Assembly (NCBI GenBank): GCA_022791915.1 | Contig: JAAWAB010000008.1 | Span: 175,656-239,655 of the forward strand | Reading direction: 5' to 3' | From: Clostridia bacterium | GTDB taxonomy: Bacteria; Bacillota; Clostridia; Christensenellales; Pumilibacteraceae | Length of the DNA stretch: 64,000 nt | Part shown: in pieces, positions 1-9,199 of the stretch | Position numbering within the stretch: the stretch's first letter is position 1 | Layout of the letters: every line of letters begins with the position of its first letter | Program-made: the position numbers and the translations under genes | The notes under the pieces: model-generated | Database searches by the model: none | The model's input: only the letters and a program-made list of their open reading frames with translations | What the model was told of the DNA's origin: nothing

Positions 1-143
1 TCGACGTCAAGCCGTATTCGTCGCTGATGAAAGAAGAGGAAGAACAGTCTGCCGAAGAAGAAGGCGCAGTCGAGCCGATTATTGCGCCCGCGGAAGAACT
101 TTCGGACGATTTGTTCGACGAGGATTTGGGCGAACTTGAATAA
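1..143 (+). CDS. nusA: Transcription termination/antitermination factor NusA, C-terminal end (partial)
   Basis: This is the last 46 codons of an ORF open at the left edge, read in frame from base 3 to the TAA at 141-143. It opens with DVKPYS, which resembles the segment following the last KH domain of NusA, and then runs into a very acidic tail rich in E and D. NusA binds RNA polymerase and nascent RNA and controls pausing and termination. The identification rests mostly on context: nusA, ylxR, ylxQ, infB, rbfA is a conserved Firmicutes order. The acidic tail is longer than in Bacillus NusA. The upstream part lies outside the window. Confidence 0.8.
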   Translation, partial: DVKPYSSLMKEEEEQSAEEEGAVEPIIAPAEELSDDLFDEDLGELE

Positions 144-408
144 GGACAAAAACAAGAAAAGTCCGCAGAGAATGTGCGTGGCATGCAGAAACGCGTTTGA
201 TAAGAAAGACTTATTGCGTGTGGTGCGTGCACCAGACGGAAGGGTGTTTGTGGACGGTACGGGCAAAGCGGACGGGCGGGGCGCTTACGTATGCGGCGAC
301 CCGAAATGCGTGAGCAAATGCGCCAAAGGGAAATTGCGAAAGCATTTGGGGTGCGAGATTCCGCCCGAAGTGTACGAGGAGATTATTTCGATTCGGAATG
401 AAAGATAA
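136..408 (+). CDS. ylxR: YlxR family protein (RnpM), RNase P-associated RNA-binding protein
   Basis: A 90-residue basic protein with the YlxR hallmark CVACR near the N-terminus, followed by RVVRAPDG and a GRGAYVC motif. The family (PF04296) binds RNA, and the Bacillus member was reported to modulate RNase P. The track ORF begins at 82, but the product fits better from TTG at 136, which overlaps the nusA stop and leaves a short basic N-terminus before the conserved core. A GAGG sequence lies upstream. The last 11 bases overlap the next gene, so the two are probably translationally coupled within the nusA-infB operon. Confidence 0.85.
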   Translation: MNKDKNKKSPQRMCVACRNAFDKKDLLRVVRAPDGRVFVDGTGKADGRGAYVCGDPKCVSKCAKGKLRKHLGCEIPPEVYEEIISIRNER

Positions 409-718
409 AATCGATTCCCTATTGGGATTTGCCGTGAAAGCGGGCAAGATACTGTACGGCGCCGATTCGTTACAGTCGGCAAAAAAGAACTATTATGTGA
501 TATTCGTGTGCGGTACGACGGCGGAAAACACGAGAAAAAAAGTGTTTTCCCTAGCCGAAGAAAGGCGCGTTCCGATTTTACTTTCGGAAAACGAATTGCA
601 ATATGCGGTGAGCAGGGCGAACTGCAAGGTGCTTGCCGTAACCGACAAGCAGATGGCAACGGCGATGCTTGCCGCGAGCGGTGAAAATTACAGGGTAATC
701 AGTGCGGAGGTAATATAA
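398..718 (+). CDS. ylxQ: L7Ae/L30e-family ribosomal protein (YlxQ)
   Basis: A 106-residue protein with the L7Ae/L30e fold signature: a short N-terminal helix, then GFAVKAGKILYG followed by alternating beta and alpha segments. Members bind kink-turn RNA, and YlxQ is the version encoded between ylxR and infB in Firmicutes. It starts inside the end of ylxR and stops one base before the infB start, which indicates tight coupling. The exact RNA target of YlxQ proteins is not settled, so the role stays at RNA or ribosome binding. Confidence 0.85.
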   Translation: MKDKIDSLLGFAVKAGKILYGADSLQSAKKNYYVIFVCGTTAENTRKKVFSLAEERRVPILLSENELQYAVSRANCKVLAVTDKQMATAMLAASGENYRVISAEVI

Positions 719-3262
719 TTGACAACGACAGGTAAGAGTGCGGAAACCGAAAAAGAAGAAGGAAAATTCGGCAACATCAAACGATTGAACGCCTTGAAAA
801 CACAGGGCGAACTTTCGGCTTTGTTGAATAACGTTCGGGACGCCAAGCGCAGACTGGACGGGATTTTGAATGCGTTCAAAGAGCGCGAACGCGCCGAAGA
901 ACGGAGAAAGAAAGAAGAGCAACAGAAGAAAGCGGCGGCTGCGGCTCCCGTAAAACAACCGTTGCCGCTTCCGCCCAAAGAAGAGTTGCCGAACAAGGAA
1001 GAACCCGCTCCCGCGGAAGAAGAGAAAGAGATTCGGGAAAAAGAGGTTAAGAAAGAGGAGGTTGCGCCCGCACCCGCGCCTGCTCCCAAACCCGCGGAAC
1101 CGATTATACGCACCCGCCAGTTCGATACGACGCCCAGCTATATACGCGGCGTTATGAAACCCGTGCCGCCCCGTCCGCCGCAAAGCATTGTGCGCCCGGG
1201 GAGCAATAACGGACCCCGACCGGGGGGACAACAGCGCACGGGCGCGCCCAGACCGCAGCAGCAGAGCGGAGCAAAGCGTCCTATACTGCCGAGAGCGGAC
1301 ATGGCGCCGCCTCCCGTAGCAGGCACGCGCAAGCCGTTCGACAAGAAAAAAGAGCATATGAAACCGGGCGACGACAAGCGCGGCATGAACAAGCGCACGC
1401 TGATTCGCAAGGGATTTATTCAGGAAGATTTCGGCGAGGAACGCATGGGCACGCGCAAGCTGAAAAACAGAAAGCAGAAAGAGCAGCCTGTTTTTGCGCC
1501 CATTAAGATTGAGAAAGCGGTGATAACCACCGAAAATCTGACCGTAAAGATTTTGAGCGAAAAAATCGGCAAGACGGCGCAGGAAATCATTAAACAGCTC
1601 ATGGTGCTGGGCATTATGACCAACATCAACAGCGTGGTGGACTTTCCCACGATGGAACTTGTGGCAAACGAGTTGGGCGTAGAGTTGGAACTCAAACTCG
1701 AACAGACCAAAGAGGAAATGCTGGAAGCGGCGCACGAGGAAACGGACGACGAGAAAGACCTTGTGAAGCGTCCGCCCATTATTACCGTGATGGGACACGT
1801 AGACCACGGCAAGACTTCGTTGTTAGACGCAATCCGCAAGACGGCGGTGGCGTCGGGCGAGGCGGGCGGAATCACCCAACACATCGGCGCCTATTCGGTT
1901 ACGTGCAAAGGCGAAAAAATCACGTTTTTGGATACGCCCGGACACGAGGCGTTTACCGAAATGCGCGCGCGCGGCGCCAAAGTGACCGACATGGCGATTT
2001 TGGTGGTTGCCGCGGACGACGGAATTATGCCGCAGACGATTGAGGCTATCAACCATGCCAAGGCGGCGAACGTACCCGTAATTGTGGCGGTGAATAAGAT
2101 TGACAAACCGGGCGCGAATCCCGAAAAAATCAAGCAATCTCTTACCGAATACGGATTGGTTGCCGACGATTGGGGCGGCGACACGATGATTGTTCCCATT
2201 TCCGCCAAAACGGGAGAGGGAATCGAAAAATTGCTGGAAACGGTTTTATTCCTTGCCGAATACAACACGTATCGCGCGAATCCCAACCGCAGCGCAAAAG
2301 CGGCGATAATAGAAGCCAAACTCGACAAGGGCAAGGGACCGATTGCCAATGTGATTGTGCAGAACGGTACGTTGCGTGTGGGCGACTACATTGTGTCGGG
2401 TTGCGTGAGCGGCAGAGTGCGCGCCATGGCGGACGACAAGGGGCGCGCCGTGAAAGAGGCGGCGCCCAGCATGCCCGTTTCCATTCTCGGTTTTGCCGAA
2501 GTGCCCAACGCGGGCGAAAGCATGTTTGTTGTGTCGGATGAAAAGATGGCACGGCAGGTTGTGGCGGAACGCGTTGCCAAAATTAAGAACGAACAGGCAA
2601 ATCAGGGCGTAAAAGTGACGTTGGACGACGTGTTCAACAAAATCAGCGAAGGCGAAAAGAAAGAGTTGAACGTAATTATAAAAGCGGACGTGCAAGGCTC
2701 GGTGGAGGCAATCCGTTCTTCTCTGTTAAAACTTGCCAACGACGAAGTAAAAGTGAGCGTTGTGCACGGCGGCGTGGGTGCAATCAATCATTCCGATTTG
2801 ATGCTTGCCGAAGTTTCCAACGCAATCATTATAGGATTTAACGTACGCCCCGACAACGAATCCAAAGCCATTGCGGAAAGCAACGGTATAGACATTCGCT
2901 TGTACCGCGTGATTTACGAGTGTATTGACGACATCGAGCGTGCCGTTTTGGGACTGGGCGCGCCCAAGTACAACGAAGTACTTCTAGGACGCGCACAGGT
3001 GCGCAACGTGTTCAAAATTACGGGCGTGGGCGCGATTGCGGGTTCTTACGTGCTATCGGGTAAAATCGTGCGCGGAAGCAAAGTGCGCGTGTACCGTGAC
3101 GGCGCCGTTATTTGCGAGGGCGTGATAACCACGTTGAAACGCTTTAAGGAGGACGTGAAAGAAGTGGGTATCGAGCACGAGTGCGGTATCAACATCGACA
3201 CGTATTCGGATATCCGCGAAAATGACGAGATTGAAGCATATAATCTCGAACAAGTAAAATAA
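719..3262 (+). CDS. infB: Translation initiation factor IF-2
   Basis: An 847-residue IF-2, the GTPase that brings initiator tRNA to the 30S subunit and promotes subunit joining. The first 260 residues are a low-complexity, charged and Pro/Ala/Arg-rich region. An IF2_N domain follows (about 265-320), then the G domain from about residue 355 with GHVDHGKTS (G1), DTPGHEAF (G3) and NKIDKPG (G4), and then the beta-barrel and C-terminal fMet-tRNA-binding domains. The start is TTG at 719, preceded by GCGGAGG with good spacing and directly abutting ylxQ. Size and order match Firmicutes homologues. Confidence 0.97.
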   Translation: MTTTGKSAETEKEEGKFGNIKRLNALKTQGELSALLNNVRDAKRRLDGILNAFKERERAEERRKKEEQQKKAAAAAPVKQPLPLPPKEELPNKEEPAPAEEEKEIREKEVKKEEVAPAPAPAPKPAEPIIRTRQFDTTPSYIRGVMKPVPPRPPQSIVRPGSNNGPRPGGQQRTGAPRPQQQSGAKRPILPRADMAPPPVAGTRKPFDKKKEHMKPGDDKRGMNKRTLIRKGFIQEDFGEERMGTRKLKNRKQKEQPVFAPIKIEKAVITTENLTVKILSEKIGKTAQEIIKQLMVLGIMTNINSVVDFPTMELVANELGVELELKLEQTKEEMLEAAHEETDDEKDLVKRPPIITVMGHVDHGKTSLLDAIRKTAVASGEAGGITQHIGAYSVTCKGEKITFLDTPGHEAFTEMRARGAKVTDMAILVVAADDGIMPQTIEAINHAKAANVPVIVAVNKIDKPGANPEKIKQSLTEYGLVADDWGGDTMIVPISAKTGEGIEKLLETVLFLAEYNTYRANPNRSAKAAIIEAKLDKGKGPIANVIVQNGTLRVGDYIVSGCVSGRVRAMADDKGRAVKEAAPSMPVSILGFAEVPNAGESMFVVSDEKMARQVVAERVAKIKNEQANQGVKVTLDDVFNKISEGEKKELNVIIKADVQGSVEAIRSSLLKLANDEVKVSVVHGGVGAINHSDLMLAEVSNAIIIGFNVRPDNESKAIAESNGIDIRLYRVIYECIDDIERAVLGLGAPKYNEVLLGRAQVRNVFKITGVGAIAGSYVLSGKIVRGSKVRVYRDGAVICEGVITTLKRFKEDVKEVGIEHECGINIDTYSDIRENDEIEAYNLEQVK

Positions 3263-3269
3263 TAAACGT

Positions 3270-3638
3270 ATGAGTTACAGAATCGAACGAATTAACAGCG
3301 AAATGCGCAAAACGCTCTCGCAGATTATAGGAAGGCTCAAAGACCCGCGCATGACCGAAATGGTGAGCGTGACGGCAGTGAACGTTGCCAAAGACCTGAA
3401 AACGGCGAAAGTGGACGTGGAGATTTTCGGCGACGGCAACGAAGACAAAGTGCGGGAAACTTTTGAAACGCTTTGCCGCAGCGGCGGCTTTATCCGCAAA
3501 GAGTTGGCGCGCGAATTTCACGACTTGCGTACCATTCCCGAGTTGACGTTCCGCATGGATACTTCTTCGGCATACAGTGCGCATATCGATAAGATTTTGG
3601 AGGAAATCAAGCAGAATGACGGTGGCGGAAATCATTGA
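3270..3638 (+). CDS. rbfA: Ribosome-binding factor A
   Basis: A 122-residue RbfA, a KH-fold factor that binds the 30S subunit and helps 16S rRNA 5'-end maturation. The N-terminus MSYRIERINSEMRK and the central KDPR motif are typical. It starts seven bases after infB, and its end overlaps nrnA by 23 bases. Length matches the family. Confidence 0.95.
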   Translation: MSYRIERINSEMRKTLSQIIGRLKDPRMTEMVSVTAVNVAKDLKTAKVDVEIFGDGNEDKVRETFETLCRSGGFIRKELAREFHDLRTIPELTFRMDTSSAYSAHIDKILEEIKQNDGGGNH

Positions 3639-4557
3639 CCACGCAAAGAATATTCTGGTAATCGGACATCAAAGACCCGACGGCGATTGTATCGGCGCCG
3701 GGCTTGCTTTCAGGCACGTATGTTTGCGGCACGGCAAGGCGTGCGATTTTGTATTCGATTCGCCCGTGCCCGAGCACTTTTTGTTTGTGCCCGATTCGGA
3801 TAAAATGAACGTGTTTTCGGCAAGCGAATACGACACGGTTGTTTGCGTGGACTGCGCCGACCACCTGCGCACGGGCAAATACGTGGGGTATTTGGATAAA
3901 GCGAAACATACGCTCAATATCGACCACCATAAAACAAATAACCGATTTGCGCAAACGAATATTGTTGCGGCAGGCGCGTGCAGTACGTGCGAAATTCTGT
4001 TCGGGCTGTTGGACGATATGGGCGAAATAGACGACAATGTGGCGTATTGGTTGATGACCGGACTTTCCACCGATACGGGGCATTTTATGCACAGCAACAC
4101 GAGTGCGCGCGTATTCGAGATAGCCGCAAGTTTGTGCCGTTACAACATTGACCCGCATGAGATTGCAAGCAAACTATACAAAAATGTACGTTACGAAAAG
4201 ACCAAACTCATTGCGCGAGCAATCGAATCGATGCGTTTTTTTGCGGACGGAAAGCTATGCGTAATCAGTGTTCGACTTGCCGATTTACAGGAATGCGGGT
4301 GCGTTCTTGCCGATACCGAAGGGCTGATTGACTACGGTATGATGATAGGTTCGGTAGACGTTGCGGTGTGCATTACCGAGCAGAACACGCCGCAATATAA
4401 AGTGAGCTACCGCTCCAAAACAATCGACGTGGCGGCTGCCGCGGCGGTATTCGGCGGGGGCGGACACAAGTTGGCGGCAGGTTGTTCGGTGAGTGGCAAA
4501 TACGAGGACGTTCTGCGCAAAGTGGTAAAGTCGGTAACCGACGGGTTTGCGTTTTGA
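3616..4557 (+). CDS. nrnA: DHH-family bifunctional nanoRNase / pAp phosphatase (NrnA-like)
   Basis: A 313-residue DHH/DHHA1 phosphoesterase. It degrades very short RNA oligomers and can dephosphorylate pAp. An HQRPDGDCIG motif lies near the N-terminus, the diagnostic DHH motif (IDHHKTN) at about residue 97, and the glycine-rich GGGGHKLAAG of the DHHA1 domain near the C-terminus. The track ORF starts at 3577, but ATG 3616 has a GGAGG twelve bases upstream and yields the conserved N-terminus. It is coupled to rbfA upstream and overlaps the truB start downstream, a common Firmicutes order. Confidence 0.92.
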   Translation: MTVAEIIDHAKNILVIGHQRPDGDCIGAGLAFRHVCLRHGKACDFVFDSPVPEHFLFVPDSDKMNVFSASEYDTVVCVDCADHLRTGKYVGYLDKAKHTLNIDHHKTNNRFAQTNIVAAGACSTCEILFGLLDDMGEIDDNVAYWLMTGLSTDTGHFMHSNTSARVFEIAASLCRYNIDPHEIASKLYKNVRYEKTKLIARAIESMRFFADGKLCVISVRLADLQECGCVLADTEGLIDYGMMIGSVDVAVCITEQNTPQYKVSYRSKTIDVAAAAAVFGGGGHKLAAGCSVSGKYEDVLRKVVKSVTDGFAF

Positions 4558-5408
4558 AAGGCGTACTCAATCTGTATAAGCCGAAGGGAATCACGAGTAG
4601 CGACGCCGTGGTGAAATGCCGCAGAATATTGGGCACGAAGGCAATCGGGCACATGGGCACGCTCGACCCTGCGGGCGAAGGCGTACTGCTGTTGGGCGTG
4701 GGGAAAGCTACGCGGCTTTTTGATTACTATTTGAAAAAAGACAAAGTATACGAAGCTGAATTTTGTTTCGGATACGAAACGGACACGTTGGACGGAGAAG
4801 GGCAGATAATTGCCTGCGCCGATACGGTGCCCGTACTTTCCGATATAGAAAAGGTATTGCCGCAATTTATAGGAAAGCAAAAGCAGATTCCGCCGCGTTA
4901 CAGCGCCAAAAGCGTGAACGGTGTGCGCAGTTACAAATTGGCGAGAGAGGGCAAGGCGCCCGATTTACCCGCCTGCGACGTGGAAATTTATGCACTCGAT
5001 TGCGTGCGGCAAACGGGTGAAAACACTTGGCTTTTTAGGGTACACTGTTCTGCGGGCACGTACATACGCAGTTTGTGCCGTGACGTTGCCGCCCGTTTGG
5101 GTGCGCTTGCCACGATGGTTTCCATAAAACGGACGCGGTGCGGAGCGTTTACGGCGGAGAATGCCGTGACGCTCGAAGAACTGACCGAACGGGGAGAGCA
5201 TGCGCTCACGCCCGTTTGCGCGGCGCTTGCCGACTTGCCCGAATATCGGTTGCCCGACGAATACTATACAAAACTCCGTAACGGAATCGGGATTGCGCTT
5301 ACGCAAGATTGCACGGGTGATTTTGCACTCTATTGCAAAAACGAATTGTTCGGAATCGGTTGCGCCGAGAACGGACGCATAAAAATAAAAACGTATTTAC
5401 GAGATTGA
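4554..5408 (+). CDS. truB: tRNA pseudouridine(55) synthase
   Basis: A 284-residue TruB that makes pseudouridine 55 in the T-loop of tRNAs. The conserved start GVLNLYKPKGITS and the catalytic block GHMGTLDPAGEGVLL (nucleophile Asp in TLDP) are present, as are RYSAKSVNG and the C-terminal GTYIRSL motif. The track ORF runs upstream to 4482. I place the start at TTG 4554, which overlaps the nrnA stop in TTGA fashion and sits one residue before the conserved region. The ribosome-binding site is weak, consistent with coupling. The C-terminus is short compared with the E. coli protein. Confidence 0.93.
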   Translation: MKGVLNLYKPKGITSSDAVVKCRRILGTKAIGHMGTLDPAGEGVLLLGVGKATRLFDYYLKKDKVYEAEFCFGYETDTLDGEGQIIACADTVPVLSDIEKVLPQFIGKQKQIPPRYSAKSVNGVRSYKLAREGKAPDLPACDVEIYALDCVRQTGENTWLFRVHCSAGTYIRSLCRDVAARLGALATMVSIKRTRCGAFTAENAVTLEELTERGEHALTPVCAALADLPEYRLPDEYYTKLRNGIGIALTQDCTGDFALYCKNELFGIGCAENGRIKIKTYLRD

Positions 5409-5409
5409 T

Positions 5410-6300
5410 ATGGAAATACTGTCGCCCGAAATTCAATACAATTTTCCCGTGTGTATTGCGCTCGGTTTTTTTGACTGCATACATATGGGACACCGTGTGC
5501 TCATCGATACGGCGATAGCGCAGGCGCGTTCTACGGGCAGTAAGTCGTGCGTGGTAACGTTTTCCGTCAATCCGTTTATTGCGCTCGGAACGGGGGAGAA
5601 ACTCGTTTTTACATACGACGAACGCTTACGTATACTACGCGATACGGGTGTTGACTGTGTGTTGGCATTGCCGTTTGACGGGGAATTCATGCAAAAAAGC
5701 CGTGACGAATTTTTGGCGATGCTCCGTTCGTGCGTGACGCTTCGCGGCGTTGTATGCGGATACGATTACCGTTTTGGGCACAATGCACAGGGAACAAGCG
5801 AATATTTGTGCGATTTTTGTGCTAAAAACGGTATTATGTGTGACGTAATAAGCCCTATTATACAAAACGGCTTGCGGATATCGGGCACCGAAGTGCGTCG
5901 CAGGATATCGTGCGGAGATATAGAAGGCGCGTGCAAATTGTTGGGGCGCGCGTATTTTATGGACGGCGCCGTATGCCATGGACGCGGCGTGGGGAAAGTA
6001 TTTGATTTTCCCACGGCGAACTTGGACTGCCCGCCCGATAAGCTCTTGCCGCAGGCGGGCGTATATGCAACGATAACGACGGTGGGCGAAAAATCGTACC
6101 GTTCGGTGACGAACGTGGGTGCAAAGCCTACGTTTGGGGAGTGGGACGAAACGGTGGAAACAATGTTGATTGGTTTTGATGGAAATTTGTACGGGCAGAC
6201 CATTCGGGTGACGTTTGTGCGGTGGTTGCGAGGTATACGAAAATTCGATTCGCCGTGTGCGTTGCGGGAACAGATAGAAAAAGATTCGGAGTGGAGATAA
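5410..6300 (+). CDS. ribF: Bifunctional riboflavin kinase / FMN adenylyltransferase
   Basis: A 296-residue RibF that converts riboflavin to FMN and then FAD. The N-terminal adenylyltransferase half carries the nucleotidyltransferase signature as FFDCIHMGHR near residue 18, and the C-terminal flavokinase half starts with GRAYFMDG and contains FDFPTANL around residue 200. In most homologues the residue after FD in the first motif is Gly; here it is Cys, a point noted under findings. It follows truB by one base, the usual truB-ribF pair. Confidence 0.95.
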   Translation: MEILSPEIQYNFPVCIALGFFDCIHMGHRVLIDTAIAQARSTGSKSCVVTFSVNPFIALGTGEKLVFTYDERLRILRDTGVDCVLALPFDGEFMQKSRDEFLAMLRSCVTLRGVVCGYDYRFGHNAQGTSEYLCDFCAKNGIMCDVISPIIQNGLRISGTEVRRRISCGDIEGACKLLGRAYFMDGAVCHGRGVGKVFDFPTANLDCPPDKLLPQAGVYATITTVGEKSYRSVTNVGAKPTFGEWDETVETMLIGFDGNLYGQTIRVTFVRWLRGIRKFDSPCALREQIEKDSEWR

Positions 6301-6304
6301 AAGT

Positions 6305-7159
6305 ATGTTGAGAATAGGACCTTCGGGAAATTCGGACGCCTTCTATGCGTCGGGGCGCAAGCACACGTACGAAGAGGCTGCCTGGTTGGCGGAAATCGGA
6401 TTAAACGCCTTTGAATATTCGTTCGGGCGGGGTGTGGCAATCGGCGATGCGGGAGCGGCGAAAATCCGCGAAGAATTCGCGAAATACGATATTGAAATCA
6501 GCGCGCATGCACCGTATTATACCAACTTTTCCAATGAATCGCCCGAGATGATAGAAAAATCTATCGGCTATATTCTCGATTCGATTGCGGCGATTCGCAA
6601 AATGGGCGGCAGGCGGGTGGTGTTTCACCCCGCAAGTTGCGGTAAAATGCAACGGGAAGAGGCAGTATGTCTGGCAAAGTACAATATTTCACGCTTAATG
6701 GAAAAGATTCATGCCGTTTTTGACGGTACGTTTGACGATTATATCGTATGCCCCGAAACGATGGGAAAAATGCAACAAATCGGGCGCGTGGAAGAAATTC
6801 TCGATTTTTGCAAGACGGACGCACGGTTGTATCCTTGTTTCGATTTCGGGCACATCAATTCGTATATGCAAGGCGGATTGAAAACCGTCGACGACTATCG
6901 GCGGATTATCGATAAAACGGCGGAAGAGTTGGGCGACGAAAAAACCAAAAACATGCACGTGCATTTTTCCAAAATTCAATATGGGCAGAGCGGCGAAATC
7001 CGTCATCTTACATTTGCCGACGAGGTGTTCGGTCCGCCTTACGAACCGCTGGCAAAGGTGATTGACGAGTATAAACTGACGCCGTACATCGTGTGCGAAT
7101 CGAACGGAACGATGAGCGATGACGCGCTGATTATGAAAAAATGTCATAAAAACATTTGA
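6305..7159 (+). CDS. TIM-barrel AP-endonuclease-family protein (endonuclease IV-like)
   Basis: A 284-residue protein of the AP endonuclease family 2 / xylose isomerase-like TIM barrel. Motifs resembling endonuclease IV include SAHAPYYTNF near residue 65, VFHPAS near 101, CPETMG near 139, the metal-binding DFGHINS near 180, HVHFSK near 220, and ESNGT near the C-terminus. Most zinc ligands of Nfo appear conserved, so an endonuclease IV-like role at abasic sites is plausible, but the family also contains sugar isomerases. Homologues in Clostridia are usually annotated only as TIM-barrel protein. It begins four bases after ribF. Confidence 0.75.
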   Translation: MLRIGPSGNSDAFYASGRKHTYEEAAWLAEIGLNAFEYSFGRGVAIGDAGAAKIREEFAKYDIEISAHAPYYTNFSNESPEMIEKSIGYILDSIAAIRKMGGRRVVFHPASCGKMQREEAVCLAKYNISRLMEKIHAVFDGTFDDYIVCPETMGKMQQIGRVEEILDFCKTDARLYPCFDFGHINSYMQGGLKTVDDYRRIIDKTAEELGDEKTKNMHVHFSKIQYGQSGEIRHLTFADEVFGPPYEPLAKVIDEYKLTPYIVCESNGTMSDDALIMKKCHKNI

Positions 7160-7184
7160 ACATCGCAAATCTTTATGATATAAT
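7156..7184 (+). promoter_or_regulatory. Sigma-A promoter P1 of the Xaa-Pro peptidase gene
   Basis: TTGAAC at 7156-7161, a 17-base spacer, and a perfect TATAAT at 7179-7184. The -35 box overlaps the end of the upstream gene. It would give a leader of about 55 bases. Confidence 0.65.
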
Positions 7185-7199
7185 GTTGGGTGTAAAGAC

Positions 7200-7229
7200 T
7201 TGTTTTTTATAAATCGTTTATGATATAAT
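7200..7229 (+). promoter_or_regulatory. Sigma-A promoter P2 of the Xaa-Pro peptidase gene
   Basis: TTGTTT at 7200-7205, an 18-base spacer, and TATAAT at 7224-7229, seventeen bases before the ATG. The 13 bases up to and including the -10 box (TTTATGATATAAT) are the same as in P1, so the two promoters look like a local duplication. Confidence 0.65.
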
Positions 7230-7245
7230 AAGAAACGGAGGAAGT

Positions 7246-8280
7246 ATGTTCGACAAAAAAATTGACGCATATATGATTCAATCGCCCGCAAACAGAAGTT
7301 ACTTTACGGGAATCGATACGTCGTTCGGTGTGGCGCTTTTGACGGAGAGTGAAAAAGTGTTTTTTACCGATTTCCGATATGAAAATTATGCGCGCAAAGA
7401 GCTTGCCGATTTTACCGTTGTGATTGTGACGTATTCCGAATTGTACGTTTCAATCGATAAAGAGTTGAAACGGTTGAACGTAAAGAGCGTGGGATATGAA
7501 GAGAATTACCTGACCGTGGGCGAATTCAAAGATATCAAAGCGGCGCTCGAAGGTTACCAACTCAAACCGGCAAGCGATATTTTGGCGCAAAAGCGGATAA
7601 TAAAGACGGAGGCGGAAATTGCGAAAATCGAAAATTCGCAACGCATAGCCGAAAAAGCGCTGACGAAGATTCTACCGCTTATCAAGCCGGGCGTGACCGA
7701 ACGGGAAGTTTCCGCAGAACTCATGTTTGAAATGATACGGCTGGGTGCCGATACGCTGGCGTTTGACAATATTGTGTCGTTCGGAGAAAATTCCGCCGAC
7801 CCGCACCATCATCCTTCGGACAAAAAGCTGGAAAAGAACGATTTGATTTTAATCGATTTCGGCGCGCGTACGGCGGGGTACTGTTCGGACATGACGCGCA
7901 CGTTTACGCTCGGGAGTCCTGCCGACGAATTGAAAGCGGTGCACGGAATCGTGTCGGAGGCGCAGGCATATGCGCTCAAACACATAAAGGCGGGCATGAC
8001 GGGCAAGGAAGCCGATTCGCTTGCGCGCGAATACATACGTGCCAACGGCTACGTGAAAGAATTCGGGCATTCGCTCGGGCACGGTGTGGGAATCGAAATC
8101 CACGAAAATCCGCGTTTGGGCGTAAGCAGCGAAACCGTTTTGCAAACGGGCATGGTGGTTACGGTGGAACCGGGTATTTACATTGAAGGATTGGGCGGCG
8201 TTCGGATTGAAGATTTGGTTGTTGTGCAAGACGACGGTGTTCTCAATCTTACCAACTTTAATAAAAACTTATATTTATAG
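7246..8280 (+). CDS. pepP: Xaa-Pro peptidase, M24B family
   Basis: A 344-residue two-domain peptidase that cleaves X-Pro bonds of short peptides in the cytoplasm. Residues 1-130 form the creatinase-like N-terminal domain. The rest is a pita-bread fold with the dimetal ligands in [30 protein letters not shown] and GVRIED. A GGAGG lies six bases before ATG 7246. The pair with efp downstream (nine bases apart) is the standard Firmicutes arrangement and suggests joint transcription from the two promoters upstream. Confidence 0.93.
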   Translation: MFDKKIDAYMIQSPANRSYFTGIDTSFGVALLTESEKVFFTDFRYENYARKELADFTVVIVTYSELYVSIDKELKRLNVKSVGYEENYLTVGEFKDIKAALEGYQLKPASDILAQKRIIKTEAEIAKIENSQRIAEKALTKILPLIKPGVTEREVSAELMFEMIRLGADTLAFDNIVSFGENSADPHHHPSDKKLEKNDLILIDFGARTAGYCSDMTRTFTLGSPADELKAVHGIVSEAQAYALKHIKAGMTGKEADSLAREYIRANGYVKEFGHSLGHGVGIEIHENPRLGVSSETVLQTGMVVTVEPGIYIEGLGGVRIEDLVVVQDDGVLNLTNFNKNLYL

Positions 8281-8289
8281 GAGGAATCT

Positions 8290-8850
8290 ATGATTTCAGC
8301 AGGTGATTTCAGAAAAGGCGTAACGGTGGAAATTGACGGCAAAGTGTATGTGATTGTTGATTTTCAGCACGTGAAACCGGGTAAAGGGGCGGCGTTTGTG
8401 CGCGCGAAGATTAAAAACGTGGTAACGGGACAAGTTCTCGAACAGACGTTCAATCCGTCCGACAAATACGAAAATGCGCACATCGAGCGCAAAGAGATGC
8501 AATATTCTTACAACGACGACGGGCTGTATTATTTTATGGATATGGAAACGTACGACATGTTGCCGCTTAACTACGACATTGTTGCCGACGCGTTGCGTTT
8601 TATTAAGGAAGAAATGTCGGTGACGGTGCAATCGTACAAGGGCGTGCCGTTTTCGGTAGAGCCGCCCAACTTTGTGGAGTTGGTGATTGCGGAAACCGAA
8701 CCGGGCATTCAGGGCGATACCTCGAAAGCGGGAAACAAGCCTGCGAAACTCGAAACGGGATACAATATTCAGGTGCCCCTTTTCATCAATCAGGGTGAAA
8801 AAATTCGTGTGGATACCCGCACGGGCACGTATATGGAACGCGTGAAATAA
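8290..8850 (+). CDS. efp: Elongation factor P
   Basis: A 186-residue EF-P, which relieves ribosome stalling at polyproline. The KOW-like N-terminal domain, the central loop [12 protein letters not shown] (tip lysine at K of GKG) and the C-terminal OB domain ending in [11 protein letters not shown] are all present. GGAGG precedes the ATG. A strong terminator follows about 40 bases after the stop. Confidence 0.97.
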   Translation: MISAGDFRKGVTVEIDGKVYVIVDFQHVKPGKGAAFVRAKIKNVVTGQVLEQTFNPSDKYENAHIERKEMQYSYNDDGLYYFMDMETYDMLPLNYDIVADALRFIKEEMSVTVQSYKGVPFSVEPPNFVELVIAETEPGIQGDTSKAGNKPAKLETGYNIQVPLFINQGEKIRVDTRTGTYMERVK

Positions 8851-8890
8851 GCGAAACGGAAACAGGCAATATATAAAATGTATACAATCG

Positions 8891-8922
8891 GCGACTTTGC
8901 TACGGCAGAGTCGCTTTTTTTT
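8891..8922 (+). terminator. Rho-independent terminator after efp
   Basis: A ten-pair stem (GCGACTTTGC / GCAGAGTCGC, one G-U pair) with a four-base TACG loop, followed by eight T. Confidence 0.9.
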
Positions 8923-9107
8923 GCGGTTTTAAGTTTGTTGATTCGGGTGAAAACGCGCTTTTTGGTTGCAGTCGAACAGAGTTGTATAAAATTTGCCTTG
9001 TCCGTTCTTCATACACGGTATAATCGGGCGCGGGCAACAATTCGTTACGGGAAACGTATTCTTTTTTCGAGAAGTGACAAAACGGGCAAAACGAATAAAA
9101 AACAGGC
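8923..9107. other. Intergenic stretch between efp and the GDPD gene
   Basis: No convincing gene. The 79-residue ORF over the efp terminator has no ribosome-binding site and no recognisable domain. The only regulatory signal I see is the promoter at 9108-9136. Confidence 0.5.
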
Positions 9108-9136
9108 TTGCAAGTAAAAAGCGACTATGGTACAAT
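9108..9136 (+). promoter_or_regulatory. Sigma-A promoter of the GDPD lipoprotein gene
   Basis: TTGCAA at 9108-9113, a 17-base spacer, and TACAAT at 9131-9136, about 63 bases before the chosen ATG. Confidence 0.65.
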
Positions 9137-9199
9137 GAAAAAAACAAAGTTGGCAAAAGTTTGCGAGAGAACGATACGATATAAGGGCAGGTGAAACGT

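Noticed and set aside
578-1807. A 409-residue minus-strand ORF opposite infB
   Set aside because: It is antisense to the clear IF-2 coding region, is low-complexity and matches no family; a shadow of the GC-biased codons.
8878-9117. A 79-residue ORF after efp
   Set aside because: It runs through a strong terminator, lacks a ribosome-binding site and has no recognisable features.
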